From NCBI RefSeq assembly GCF_023349185.1, contig NZ_JAKIKY010000004.1:186001-250000 (forward strand): a stretch of 64,000 bases of DNA, written 5' to 3'. Positions 43,277-52,308 of this stretch are shown here, one piece after another. The DNA comes from Shewanella aquimarina. Lineage in GTDB: Bacteria > Pseudomonadota > Gammaproteobacteria > Enterobacterales > Shewanellaceae. The notes below the pieces were generated by a model. That model ran no database searches, had not been told where the DNA came from, and saw nothing but the letters and a program-made list of their open reading frames with translations. Each line of letters begins with the position of its first letter. Position 1 is the first letter of the stretch. A program made the position numbers and the translations under genes.

Positions 43277-44038
43277 GTGTACGCCGATACTCAAAATGAT
43301 ATTACCCGGCAGGTTGTCCGGGTTGCTCAACTCTTGCTAGCCTATGGTGCTGAGTCTGACCTCGTCGAAGAGATCAGCCAGCGCCTGGGTAAGGCATTAG
43401 GTCTCGCCAGCGTCGAGATCTCTATCTCCTCTAACTCCCTGGTGCTGACCAGCCTGGTCCACGGTCGCTGTATTACCACTACCCGACGTATTCGTGAACA
43501 TGGCATCAATATGACTGTTATCTGCGAGCTGCAGCGCATCTGTCTGTTGACCGAGAAGGGGATTTACGGTCTCAATGAGGTGCGCAAGCGTGTCTCCAGG
43601 ATTCAGCCTAAGAGTTATCCCAAGCGCTATCTGGTGCCCATGATAGGCTTCTCCTGTGGCAGCTTCTGTCATCTGTTTGGTGGCGATACCATGGCGGTGT
43701 TGATCACCATACTGGCGGCTTCTGTGGGTATGTCGGTGCGTCTGGCCATCGCCAAGCATCATTTCAACCTGCTGGTGAACTTTGCGGTGACCGCATTTAT
43801 CACCACATTGGTGGCGCAGATGGGCTATCACCTGCAACTGACCGATACCCCTAAGCTGCCGATGGCCGCCAGCGTGCTGATGTTAGTGCCGGGCTTTCCC
43901 ATGATCAATGCCATCTCGGATATGGTGAAGGGACACCTTAACGTGGGGATCTCCCGTTGGGGACACGCCACCCTGTTGACCGTCTCATCCGTCATAGGGA
44001 TCACCATTGCCATGCAACTGGGAGGACTCTTCCTATGA
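43277..44038 (+). CDS. yjjP: Threonine/serine exporter, ThrE N-terminal-type (YjjP)
   Basis: The 253-residue protein has an N-terminal hydrophilic domain (about 1-110, LLAYGAESDLVEEISQRLGKAL and SISSNSLVLTS) followed by about five helices. It matches E. coli YjjP, the first half of the two-part ThrE-like exporter that in E. coli works with YjjB in succinate export. It starts with GTG, and its stop codon overlaps the yjjB start. Confidence 0.88.
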   Translation: MYADTQNDITRQVVRVAQLLLAYGAESDLVEEISQRLGKALGLASVEISISSNSLVLTSLVHGRCITTTRRIREHGINMTVICELQRICLLTEKGIYGLNEVRKRVSRIQPKSYPKRYLVPMIGFSCGSFCHLFGGDTMAVLITILAASVGMSVRLAIAKHHFNLLVNFAVTAFITTLVAQMGYHLQLTDTPKLPMAASVLMLVPGFPMINAISDMVKGHLNVGISRWGHATLLTVSSVIGITIAMQLGGLFL

Positions 44039-44505
44039 TGGAGCTCCTGCTTAAGCTGCTCAATGACGCCGCCTTCTCCGCGGTTCCGGCCGTGGGATTT
44101 GCCATGGTTTTCAATGTTCCCAGACGTTTCTTGCCATATTGCGCCCTCGCCGGCGCCCTGGGTCACAGCCTGCGTACCCTGCTGTTGCATTTCGGCATGC
44201 CGATAGAGTGGTGCACCTTTGCCGCGGCCGCCTTGGTGGGCGTGTTGACCATAGGCTTTGCGAAGAAGCATCTGGCACCGCCTCTGATGTACGCGGTGGC
44301 AGCGATCATTCCTATGATCCCCGGAACCTATGCCTACAACACAGTGATCGCCCTGGTGCAGCTGTCTGCCCAGTCAGAGGTGAGCCCTGAGCTGACTGCC
44401 GAGGTGATCAGCAATGGCTTGAAGACCATCTTTATCTTAGGGGCGCTATCTGTCGGACTCGCCATGCCTAGTCTGCTCTATTTTCGTACCCGCCCAGTGA
44501 TCTAA
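44035..44505 (+). CDS. yjjB: Threonine/serine exporter, ThrE C-terminal-type (YjjB)
   Basis: The 156-residue membrane protein has about five helices and matches YjjB (157 residues in E. coli), including AVGFAMVFNVPRR and PMIPGTYAYNTVIA. The ATG at 44035 overlaps the yjjP stop (ATGA), and GGAGGA lies upstream, so translation is probably coupled. Confidence 0.88.
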   Translation: MMELLLKLLNDAAFSAVPAVGFAMVFNVPRRFLPYCALAGALGHSLRTLLLHFGMPIEWCTFAAAALVGVLTIGFAKKHLAPPLMYAVAAIIPMIPGTYAYNTVIALVQLSAQSEVSPELTAEVISNGLKTIFILGALSVGLAMPSLLYFRTRPVI

Positions 44506-44545
44506 TTCTTAACCCTAGAAACGGCATAAGACCGTTGGAGAGCCC

Positions 44546-45028
44546 ATGAAAATAGCGATGATTGCCGCGATGGCAAATAACCGGGTTATCGGCAAAGATA
44601 ATCAGATGCCTTGGCATCTGCCCGAAGACCTACGCCACTTTAAACAGATGACCTTAGGCAAGCCTGTGGTCATGGGCCGCAAGACATTCGAATCCATTGG
44701 CAGACCCCTACCTGGGCGCCACAACCTGGTGGTGAGTCGACAAAAAGATCTGGTTATCGAGGGCGTGACCTGCGTGACCTCATTCGAACATGCCAAGGAA
44801 GTGGTGCAAGGCTGTGAGGAGTTGGTGGTTATCGGTGGCGGTCAGCTGTACGCCGAGCTCTTACCCCAGGCGGATCGCTTGTATCTGACCGAGATCAATC
44901 TTGATGTCGAGGGAGATACCCATTTCCCTGAGTGGGACGATGGCAGTTGGCAGCTGCTCGACAGTGAATCTCACATAAATGATAAAGGTTTGGAATATCG
45001 CTTTATCAATTTGGCAAAAAAATGTTAA
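44546..45028 (+). CDS. folA: Dihydrofolate reductase
   Basis: The 160-residue protein is the chromosomal FolA type: MIAAMANNRVIGKDNQMPWHLPEDL at the N terminus (Asp27 equivalent in PEDL), GRKTFESIGRPLPGR, and VIGGGQLY. It reduces dihydrofolate to tetrahydrofolate and is the trimethoprim target. In E. coli folA lies after apaH; here it is separated by a chemoreceptor gene and faces it. Confidence 0.94.
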   Translation: MKIAMIAAMANNRVIGKDNQMPWHLPEDLRHFKQMTLGKPVVMGRKTFESIGRPLPGRHNLVVSRQKDLVIEGVTCVTSFEHAKEVVQGCEELVVIGGGQLYAELLPQADRLYLTEINLDVEGDTHFPEWDDGSWQLLDSESHINDKGLEYRFINLAKKC

Positions 45029-45113
45029 CTTATGGTGTTACCCCGAGTTGTCTTTAGGCATCACTTTAGTGATAGCTTACTGAAAAAAATAATAAATATT
45101 ATAGGAGTACCCG

Positions 45114-45506
45114 ATGCGTTTTTTACCGACTACGTTAGCTGTGGTAATTGCAGCCTCTGTTTATACTGTTCCTGCACCGGTTCAAGCCAACGATCAACTC
45201 GTTGCCAACATCTGCAACTATGTTCAGGCCGATGATAAAAACCGTTTACGTAAGAAATTGAAGGAAGCGCGCGTTAAGCTACGTAACGTGTATCAAGGGG
45301 TGAGCTGTAACGGTGACAGCCTGCTGCGTTTTGCCATGAAGAGCGGCGCCAACGACGTGGGTGAGTTTATGACTAAGCGTCTGTCCACCGAAGAGTTGAG
45401 CGTGAAGGAAGCCGATGGTTTGACCGTCGTTGAGTGGGCCGAGGGTAATGGTCACGGCGGCAGTCCTATTACTGCTGCAGTCAAGGATCGCCTCGCGGGT
45501 AACTAA
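45114..45506 (+). CDS. DUF3718 periplasmic protein
   Basis: The 130-residue protein has a signal peptide ending at VQA-NDQLV and a mature part with two cysteines (NICNYVQADD and GVSCNGDSLLRFA), likely forming a disulfide. This layout is the DUF3718 family, common in Shewanella and of unknown function. A TATAGGAG site precedes the ATG. Confidence 0.85.
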   Translation: MRFLPTTLAVVIAASVYTVPAPVQANDQLVANICNYVQADDKNRLRKKLKEARVKLRNVYQGVSCNGDSLLRFAMKSGANDVGEFMTKRLSTEELSVKEADGLTVVEWAEGNGHGGSPITAAVKDRLAGN

Positions 45507-45534
45507 TCTATTAAAGCGCTTTTAGCCGAGCATT

Positions 45535-45563
45535 AAAAAACCGGACCCTAAGTCCGGTTTTTT
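45535..45563. terminator. Bidirectional terminator
   Basis: AAAAAACCGGAC pairs with GTCCGGTTTTTT over CCTAA. It lies between the DUF3718 gene and the chemoreceptor gene, which converge here. Confidence 0.93.
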
Positions 45564-45598
45564 GTGTCTATTTAAAGGCGGTTCTTAAACTATGGTGC

Positions 45599-45633
45599 AT
45601 AAACCACAGTAGATAAACCGCGATAGATAAACC
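45599..45633. repeat. Three short repeats of a 14-bp period
   Basis: ATAAACC recurs at 45599, 45613 and 45627, with similar intervening bases (AGTAG, GATAG). It lies in the non-coding space after the terminator. No function is evident. Confidence 0.6.
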
Positions 45634-45648
45634 TATAGGGCGCGGCCG

Positions 45649-47673
45649 TTACACCTTAAACTCACCCACCGAGGCCTGTAACTCTTCGGCGAGCTGGGCA
45701 ACCTGATGGCTCGACTGCGCCGTTTGATCGGCACCCGTGGCCGTCTCTTCGGAGATAGCCGCAATATGCTCAAGCTTCTCAGACACCTGCTGGCTCACTA
45801 GGTTCTGTTCCTGGGCGGCATTGGCAATATGGGTGCCCGAGTCATGGGCGTAGTGGACCGCATTGCTGATGCTCTCCAGGGCGACGTTGGCCTGCTCTGT
45901 CTTCTCGACACAGCTGCTTGCCTGTTCACGGCCCAGCTCCATCACGGAAACGGCTTCCTGGGTGCCCTGTTGTAACACCTGAATCATCTGCTGGATCTCT
46001 TGGGTCGAATCTTGAGTGCGCGATGCCAGGCTGCGAACCTCGTCGGCCACCACGGCAAAGCCTCGGCCTTGTTCACCGGCCCTGGCGGCCTCGATGGCGG
46101 CGTTCAGCGCCAGCAGGTTAGTCTGTTCGGCGATGCCGCGGATAACGTCCAGAATCGAGCCGATAGAGGCGCTGTCGGAGTGAACCTTGTTGATCACCTG
46201 ACTCGCCTTGGCTACTTCATCGGCCAGCGCGAGTATGGTGCGCTTGTTCTCATCGGCGATGGCGCGCATATGTTGCGCTTCTTCATCGGCCTGCCTGATC
46301 TGATTCAGGGCTTCGTCGGCACTGGTACTCACCTGCATTGCGCTAGAGCTGAGCTGTGTCGTGGCGGTTGCCACCTGATCGACCTGGTTCTTCTGCTCCT
46401 GGATGCCTGCGGTGGTTTGTGCGGTAATGGCAGAAGTCTCTTCGGCCGCGGCGGCCAATTGGTTTGAGCGATCCAGGATCCCCTGGATCAGGGTGCGCAG
46501 GCTGTCTACAAGTCGGTTACAGTTGCGAGACAGCTCGGCAAATTCGTCATGGCCGCTATCGTCCAGCTTATGGGTCAGATTGCCAGAGGCCAGGATATTG
46601 AGGGCGTTGTTGACCTTATCCAGTGAATGCTTGAGTGGGCGGATCACGGCGATGCTCACCAGCACGGCCACCACTATGGCAATCAGGACCAGTGCTAGTG
46701 TCTTATAGCTGGCACTGTCGACCTCATCGATCGCCTTGACACTAACGGCCTGTGAGGTAGATTCAATCGCCTTGTTCAGGCTGCCCATGCTCTGATTTAC
46801 CGCGGTGGCATTTGCTTCGACCGTGTTAAGCAGTTCACCTGCCTGGAAATTGAAGTCAAGCTGTTGGCCCTTACGCTTGAGAATCGAGTCAGGGCCGTTG
46901 AGCATGGTAAAGACCTTGCCTGCCTCTGCGTTGATGTTGTCTAACATCTCTTGGTCGATGACACCTTCCCAGTGGCGGCCCACATATTCCAGCTTGTTTT
47001 GCGCTTCGCTGATGATGTAGTCCAGCTCCTTGAGGATGGTCTCGTACTTGGATTTCTCCTTGGTATTGACCAGGTCATAGCTGCTGGTGATCAGGTTGCT
47101 GAAGCTGTTGTCTATGTTGCTGGCGGTGGCGGCAATTTCGCGCTCGGTGGGATCTTCACTGACCTCTAGATCGATAAGGTCCAGCAGCAGAGAGGCGGTA
47201 TCGTCAGCCGCGACCTCTAGGCTCTCCAGGTTGTCGATTAAGGACTCTTGCGTCAGTAGTGACTGCTCTCTGGCCTGCATCATCTTGAGGCTGTTGTCGT
47301 TGAAGGACTGGTAGTTGGCTCTGAGGGACTTGATCTGGCCGCCCAGGTTGTCGCCATGGCCCTGAATGATGTGATTAAGTTGATCCAGCTCGGATATAAA
47401 GCCCTTGCTTAGGTTGGAGAATTGAGTACGAACCTGAGGCAGTTCTTTAGATTGCTTGCTATGGAAGGCCACCAGTAGCTGTTTTTCCTGTAGTGCAAGA
47501 TTTTGAGTCAGGCCATTGCTGCTCTTTAGGGCTGGAAGGCTCAGGTCTTGCAAAACGAGGGTGCTGCTCTTGATGTTGTCATTGGTGACCAGGGACGCCA
47601 CACCTAAGACGATAAGCAGTAAGGTGACGACACTAAATCCACCGATGACTCGAGTGGCGACGTTCAATTTCAT
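45649..47673 (-). CDS. Methyl-accepting chemotaxis protein
   Basis: The 674-residue receptor has TM1 (about 8-28), a long helical periplasmic sensor (about 30-325), TM2 (about 328-348), HAMP (about 350-400) and a cytoplasmic signalling domain whose hairpin tip reads [30 protein letters not shown]. The sensor is all-helical and likely a helical-bimodular-type domain, but the ligand cannot be read. Chemoreceptors of this kind signal through CheA/CheW. It is a lone gene on the minus strand. Confidence 0.92.
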   Translation of the reverse strand: MKLNVATRVIGGFSVVTLLLIVLGVASLVTNDNIKSSTLVLQDLSLPALKSSNGLTQNLALQEKQLLVAFHSKQSKELPQVRTQFSNLSKGFISELDQLNHIIQGHGDNLGGQIKSLRANYQSFNDNSLKMMQAREQSLLTQESLIDNLESLEVAADDTASLLLDLIDLEVSEDPTEREIAATASNIDNSFSNLITSSYDLVNTKEKSKYETILKELDYIISEAQNKLEYVGRHWEGVIDQEMLDNINAEAGKVFTMLNGPDSILKRKGQQLDFNFQAGELLNTVEANATAVNQSMGSLNKAIESTSQAVSVKAIDEVDSASYKTLALVLIAIVVAVLVSIAVIRPLKHSLDKVNNALNILASGNLTHKLDDSGHDEFAELSRNCNRLVDSLRTLIQGILDRSNQLAAAAEETSAITAQTTAGIQEQKNQVDQVATATTQLSSSAMQVSTSADEALNQIRQADEEAQHMRAIADENKRTILALADEVAKASQVINKVHSDSASIGSILDVIRGIAEQTNLLALNAAIEAARAGEQGRGFAVVADEVRSLASRTQDSTQEIQQMIQVLQQGTQEAVSVMELGREQASSCVEKTEQANVALESISNAVHYAHDSGTHIANAAQEQNLVSQQVSEKLEHIAAISEETATGADQTAQSSHQVAQLAEELQASVGEFKV

Positions 47674-47777
47674 AGGGCACTCCGGTTTTTGTTGTTATAT
47701 CCCTAATTACATAACACATTCTCAGGGCTGGGCGGTGAAATCCGCTTATTTTTTTATCGGCCAAGCTAAGGGCTAGT

Positions 47778-48602
47778 TTAACTCTTTTTTAACTTATTTT
47801 GGGTAATTTTTTGATTCGATTCAAGGTGCCAGAGGGTTAAATAGTGTCCCCAACAGCATCCCGTATCCAGGGCTTGTAGACCCGGTTGGTCGACCTCGCC
47901 CATTAAGGCAGCCCAATGCCCAAAGACTAATGTATGGTGCTTCATGGCTCGTCCTGGCTGTTTAAACCAAGGGATCAAGCCTTCCTTTTCACCATTCGCT
48001 GGCGGCAGCTTGCAATCGAAGTCTAATCGACCATTGCTGTAAAGAAAGCGCATTCGGGTGAGGGCGTTGATGGTATAGACGAGGCGCTCGAGCCCCTGAA
48101 TCTCTGGTGACCACTCACTGACCGAGTTGGTGTACATCTTGGCGATGAGGTGTTCTATGTAGCCATCCTCTGCTAGCGCCTGTTGCACCTCGTAGGATTC
48201 TTTGAGGGCGGTCTCGGCGTCCCACTGAGGGGGAATGCCGGCATGGGCCATCAAGATGGAATGGTTCTTGTGCTCACGAGCCAGGGGCTGCAGCCTGAGC
48301 CAATCGATGAGTTGGTTGAGATCTGGCGCGTCGAGTAAAGCGTCGAGATTATCCTTGGGGTTGACCCGTTTCACCTTGCCGTGCAGCGCCATGAGGTGCA
48401 GGTCGTGATTGCCCAGAACAGGCTTTACCGAGCCTTCTAGCCCCTTGAGGTAACGCAGTGTCTCCAGCGATTGGGTCCCCCTGGCCACCATGTCGCCGAC
48501 GACCCAGAGCTCATCTTTGGAAGGGTTAAAGGCTACCTTGGCCAGCAGGGCCTGAAGTTCATCGAAACAGCCCTGAATGTCGCCCACGAAGTATGTTGCC
48601 AT
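47778..48602 (-). CDS. apaH: Symmetrical bis(5'-nucleosyl)-tetraphosphatase ApaH
   Basis: The 274-residue protein has the phosphoesterase motifs FVGDIQGCFDEL, WVVGDMVARG and VLGNHDLH, and a later FGHWA histidine. It hydrolyses Ap4A to two ADP and removes dinucleoside caps from RNA. The ATG at 48602 gives MATYFVGDIQGC; the frame is open further upstream but that overlaps apaG. It ends the lptD-surA-pdxA-rsmA-apaG-apaH cluster. Confidence 0.94.
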   Translation of the reverse strand: MATYFVGDIQGCFDELQALLAKVAFNPSKDELWVVGDMVARGTQSLETLRYLKGLEGSVKPVLGNHDLHLMALHGKVKRVNPKDNLDALLDAPDLNQLIDWLRLQPLAREHKNHSILMAHAGIPPQWDAETALKESYEVQQALAEDGYIEHLIAKMYTNSVSEWSPEIQGLERLVYTINALTRMRFLYSNGRLDFDCKLPPANGEKEGLIPWFKQPGRAMKHHTLVFGHWAALMGEVDQPGLQALDTGCCWGHYLTLWHLESNQKITQNKLKKS

Positions 48603-48628
48603 AGATGCTCTCGGATCGCTGTTTCGAA

Positions 48629-49009
48629 TTAGTGCAGCAGGCCGGGGGCCGCTAGACGGAAGGGGGCGATGGGGGCCTTGAAGGTCTCGCCCTGCTCGGT
48701 CACCATCACATAGTAGCCCTGCATGACGGCAAAGGGCGTCTCGCATACCGTGCCGCTGGTGTATTGATAAGCGGTATTGGGCGCGATAGTGGGCGTCTCG
48801 CCAACCACACCGGCACCCTCGACCTTGCTCTCATGGCCATTGGCGTCTGTGATGCACCACATGCGGCTCTTAAGGGTGACCGGCTCGTCCCCTAAGTTGA
48901 TGATGGTGATGGTGTAGCTGAACAGGTATCTCTCTTCTTCCGGTGAAGATTGCTCTTCGATATAGTCGGTTTTGACCTCAATCCTGATTGAGGATTCGAG
49001 TTGTTTCAT
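48629..49009 (-). CDS. apaG: ApaG protein
   Basis: The 126-residue beta-sandwich protein matches ApaG: FSYTITIINLGDEPVTLKSRMWCITDANG and VMQGYYVMVTEQGETF. Its role is unclear; in E. coli it is linked to Co/Mg resistance. It is co-directional with apaH with a 26-base gap. Confidence 0.93.
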   Translation of the reverse strand: MKQLESSIRIEVKTDYIEEQSSPEEERYLFSYTITIINLGDEPVTLKSRMWCITDANGHESKVEGAGVVGETPTIAPNTAYQYTSGTVCETPFAVMQGYYVMVTEQGETFKAPIAPFRLAAPGLLH

Positions 49010-49035
49010 TCGGATCCCTAAAAGGTTAACGAGTG

Positions 49036-49054
49036 GGAGGCGCTATGCGCCTCC
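49036..49054. other. Hairpin between rsmA and apaG
   Basis: GGAGGCGC pairs with GCGCCTCC over TAT, without a T-run on either strand. Inside the operon it may affect processing or stability rather than terminate. Confidence 0.6.
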
Positions 49055-49061
49055 TTCATGA

Positions 49062-49871
49062 TTAGGCTTGGCGTTTGTCGGCCAGATGGTTGGCCATGGC
49101 GACATATTGCTGCACTGTGATCTGCTCTGGGCGCATGCTGGCATCGATGCCTAACGCGCCGAAATCATCGTCGCTTAACAACTGCTTGAGGTTGTTACGC
49201 AGTGTCTTACGGCGCATGTTAAAGGCCGTGGTACACAGATGCCTTAGCAGATCCACATCTTTGCAGGGGTAGGGCTTCTCTTTGTAGGGCACTAGCCTTA
49301 TGACGGCAGAGTCGACCTTAGGTGGTGGCGTGAAGCAGCCAGGGGGCACTTCGAGCACAGGCATCACCTGGCAGAAATATTGCGCCATCACGGTCAAACG
49401 GCCATAGGCCTTGGTGCCGGGGGCCGCAGACAGTCTCAGTACCACCTCTTTTTGCAGCATGAAGTGCATATTCTCGATATGCTCGGCAAATTCGAACAGA
49501 TGGAACATCAGTGGCGTGGAGATGTTGTAGGGTAGGTTGCCAAACACCTTCATCTGCTTGCCTTCTTCCACCAGTTGCATGAAGTCGAACTTCAGCGCGT
49601 CGCCCTGGTGGATCTCCAGCTTATCCTTGAGGAAGGGGTGGGTCTGCAGGCGCTCCACCAGATCTTTATCCAGCTCGACTACGGTCAGCTTGTCGATGCT
49701 TTCGGCAACCGGCTCGGTAAGCGCCGCCAGGCCTGGGCCAATTTCGACCATCACGTGATCGTTATCGGGCGAGATGGCGCCGACGATACGATTGATCACA
49801 TTGCTGTCGGTCAAAAAGTTTTGTCCGAAACGTTTTCTCGCCGTGTGGCCTAAATGTACTTTATTACTCAT
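49062..49871 (-). CDS. rsmA: 16S rRNA dimethyladenosine transferase RsmA
   Basis: The 269-residue protein has the KsgA/RsmA motifs: [31 protein letters not shown] (SAM-binding) and [10 protein letters not shown] (catalytic NLPY). It dimethylates two adenosines in helix 45 of 16S rRNA. It is two bases from pdxA and part of the cluster. Confidence 0.95.
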   Translation of the reverse strand: MSNKVHLGHTARKRFGQNFLTDSNVINRIVGAISPDNDHVMVEIGPGLAALTEPVAESIDKLTVVELDKDLVERLQTHPFLKDKLEIHQGDALKFDFMQLVEEGKQMKVFGNLPYNISTPLMFHLFEFAEHIENMHFMLQKEVVLRLSAAPGTKAYGRLTVMAQYFCQVMPVLEVPPGCFTPPPKVDSAVIRLVPYKEKPYPCKDVDLLRHLCTTAFNMRRKTLRNNLKQLLSDDDFGALGIDASMRPEQITVQQYVAMANHLADKRQA

Positions 49872-49873
49872 TA

Positions 49874-50872
49874 CTACTCTTTAAGTGACTCATTCTTGGT
49901 GGCTAGTTCGATAGCCTTGTTTAGCGCGCAGACAAAACTGCCGATGTCAGCCTTGCCTGTGCCCGCCAGCTCCAGCGCCGTACCATGGTCGACCGAGGTG
50001 CGGATATAGGGCAGGCCTAAGGTGATATTGACCGAGCTGCCAAACCCTTGTGACTTTAATACCGGCAGGCCCTGATCGTGATACATGGCGAGGATCACGT
50101 CGGCATCTTCCAGGTATTTAGGTTGGAACAGGGTGTCGGCGGGCAGTGGCCCGACGATATTCATGTTCTGTTCGCGCAGCTCGTTGAGAGCGGGAATGAT
50201 CACATCGATCTCTTCGCGCCCCAGGTGGCCATCTTCACCCGCATGGGGATTGAGGCCACAGACATAGATCTTAGGATCGTCTAGGGCAAACTTAGTTACC
50301 AGATCCTTGTGCAAGATCTTGATGATCTGGTGCAGACGGTCACGGGTGATTGCCTTAGACACATAGGCCAGCGGAATATGCGTGGTCACCAGTGCCACCT
50401 GCAGGCCTGGCGCCGCGAGGAGCATCACCACATCCTGACAATTGGCCTGGTGGGCAAAAAATTCGGTATGACCGCTAAAGGGGATGCCCGCCTGGTTGAT
50501 GATCCCTTTGTGCACCGGGCCAGTTACCACTGCGTCGAACTCGCCATTCATGTTCTTCTCACCTGCATAGGCCAGGGTATCGATTACATAGCTGCTGTTC
50601 TGTTCGTCGAGTTTGCCGCAAACTGCATCGTTGACCAGCGGAAAGGGCACTATGGTCAGTGTGCCGGCTTCCTGTGGCTTAGGTGGCTGGTTGGGCTGGA
50701 AGGGACGCAGCTGGATCGGCAGACCGATCTGCTTGGCGCGACTGGTCAGCAAAGTGGGATCGGCACAAACAACAAGCTCAGCGGGCCAAGCGCGCTGAGC
50801 AAGTTGAATGACTAAGTCTGGGCCCACACCGGCAGGTTCTCCCGGTGTGATGGCGATGCGTTTAGTCGTCAA
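49874..50872 (-). CDS. pdxA: 4-hydroxythreonine-4-phosphate dehydrogenase PdxA
   Basis: The 332-residue protein matches Pdx[33 protein letters not shown] (metal His), [10 protein letters not shown] and [10 protein letters not shown] (further metal His). It oxidises 4-phosphohydroxy-threonine in pyridoxal phosphate synthesis. It lies five bases after surA. Confidence 0.95.
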   Translation of the reverse strand: MTTKRIAITPGEPAGVGPDLVIQLAQRAWPAELVVCADPTLLTSRAKQIGLPIQLRPFQPNQPPKPQEAGTLTIVPFPLVNDAVCGKLDEQNSSYVIDTLAYAGEKNMNGEFDAVVTGPVHKGIINQAGIPFSGHTEFFAHQANCQDVVMLLAAPGLQVALVTTHIPLAYVSKAITRDRLHQIIKILHKDLVTKFALDDPKIYVCGLNPHAGEDGHLGREEIDVIIPALNELREQNMNIVGPLPADTLFQPKYLEDADVILAMYHDQGLPVLKSQGFGSSVNITLGLPYIRTSVDHGTALELAGTGKADIGSFVCALNKAIELATKNESLKE

Positions 50873-50877
50873 TATGG

Positions 50878-52182
50878 TTAACCTCGATTGAAATCGGCAT
50901 CGAATACTTCAATGTAAGCCTCTGCTCGCATTTCATCCAGCCAGTTCTGTAATTCTTCATTAAACTTACGGCGGAAGATGAGCTGGTGTGCCCGATTAGT
51001 GTTAAATTTATCTGTCGCATCCGTCTTACGTCGCTCCTCCAGCTGCACTATGTGCCAGCCGTGGCTAGAACGGAAAGGCTCACTGATTTCGTTAATCTTC
51101 AGTGCGCCCAGTGTTTGTGCAAAGGCTGGCACATAGACGGTGGGATCCGCCCAGCCTAATTCACCGCCCTTGGCCGCCGAACCTGGGTCTTCGCTGTATT
51201 GACGGGCCAGGGTAGCAAAGTCTGCTTCACCGCTTCTTAGCTGGTCGGCAAACTTGTCGAGCATCGCCTTGGCACGCTCTTCCGACAGGATAGGCGACGG
51301 CTTGATCAGTATATGACGTGAACGTACTTCGTCAATTTCTTTGGTCTGCAGACCGCGGGCATCCATTACCTTGATGATGTGGAAACCGGCGCCGCTGCGC
51401 ACAGGGCCTATGATGTCGCCCGTCTTGGCGCCGACCAGTAGTTCGGCAAACAGGGTTGGCATCTCATTGACGTTCATGTAATCCCAGATACCGCCTTCCA
51501 GCGCCTTAGGGCCTGAAGAGGAGGCGATGGCGGTCTGTTTGAAGTCGCCATCGTTTTGCAGGCGCTTGAGCACCGCATTGGCGCGGCTGCTGGCGGCTTC
51601 AAGTTGTTCGCTGTTGGGGTTGCTAGGCACTTCGATCAGAATATGGCCGATCTGGTATTCTACCTGCTGCATCCCTTGTTCTTCGATAAGTTTAACTAGG
51701 CTGTTGATCTCCTGTGGAGACACCTGGATACGACGCTGAACCTGAATACGCTGGATCTCGCCCAGGGTGATCTCTTCGCGCAGCTGCTCACGGTATTGGC
51801 TCCAGCTCATGCCCTCGGCCTCAACCTTTTCACGCATCATCTCAGGCGTCAGCTTCTGCTCCTTGGCGATGTTTTCTATGGTCTGATCCAGTTGCAGGTC
51901 ACCGATATGCAGGCCGATGCGGTCGGCCATCTGCAGTTGCAGGCGGGTGACGATCAGACGCTCGATCACCTGAGTGCGTAGCGCCTTGTCAGAAGGTAAT
52001 GACTGGCCGGCGGCTTTTGCGTTGGCTTTGACTGTCTTCAACATGTTGACGATTTCGCTTTCCAGCACTATGCCTTCGTTGATCTGAACCGTTACCCTAT
52101 CCAGGGGAACGTTCTCGGCCATCGCGCCGTGGCTCATCGCCAGTGTAAGTAAAGCAAAAATCAGTTGTTTACAGGGTTTCAT
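50878..52182 (-). CDS. surA: Periplasmic chaperone/parvulin SurA
   Basis: The 434-residue protein has a signal peptide ([16 protein letters not shown]), a SurA N-terminal chaperone domain and two parvulin domains (about 175-275, [11 protein letters not shown]; 285-385, [12 protein letters not shown] with [20 protein letters not shown]). It escorts outer-membrane proteins such as LptD through the periplasm. The ATG at 52182 is used; a TTG two codons upstream is less likely. It follows lptD with a 126-base gap. Confidence 0.94.
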   Translation of the reverse strand: MKPCKQLIFALLTLAMSHGAMAENVPLDRVTVQINEGIVLESEIVNMLKTVKANAKAAGQSLPSDKALRTQVIERLIVTRLQLQMADRIGLHIGDLQLDQTIENIAKEQKLTPEMMREKVEAEGMSWSQYREQLREEITLGEIQRIQVQRRIQVSPQEINSLVKLIEEQGMQQVEYQIGHILIEVPSNPNSEQLEAASSRANAVLKRLQNDGDFKQTAIASSSGPKALEGGIWDYMNVNEMPTLFAELLVGAKTGDIIGPVRSGAGFHIIKVMDARGLQTKEIDEVRSRHILIKPSPILSEERAKAMLDKFADQLRSGEADFATLARQYSEDPGSAAKGGELGWADPTVYVPAFAQTLGALKINEISEPFRSSHGWHIVQLEERRKTDATDKFNTNRAHQLIFRRKFNEELQNWLDEMRAEAYIEVFDADFNRG

Positions 52183-52308
52183 CCACAAAAATCCTTGGCA
52201 TATTCAGGTCGGTCAACTTAGGCGTCGACCGAGTATCTAATTCGACTATTCTGATTGGACTACAAGTCCGTATCTAGGTTCAGCGCGGAGCCGATTAAAA
52301 TATTAAAA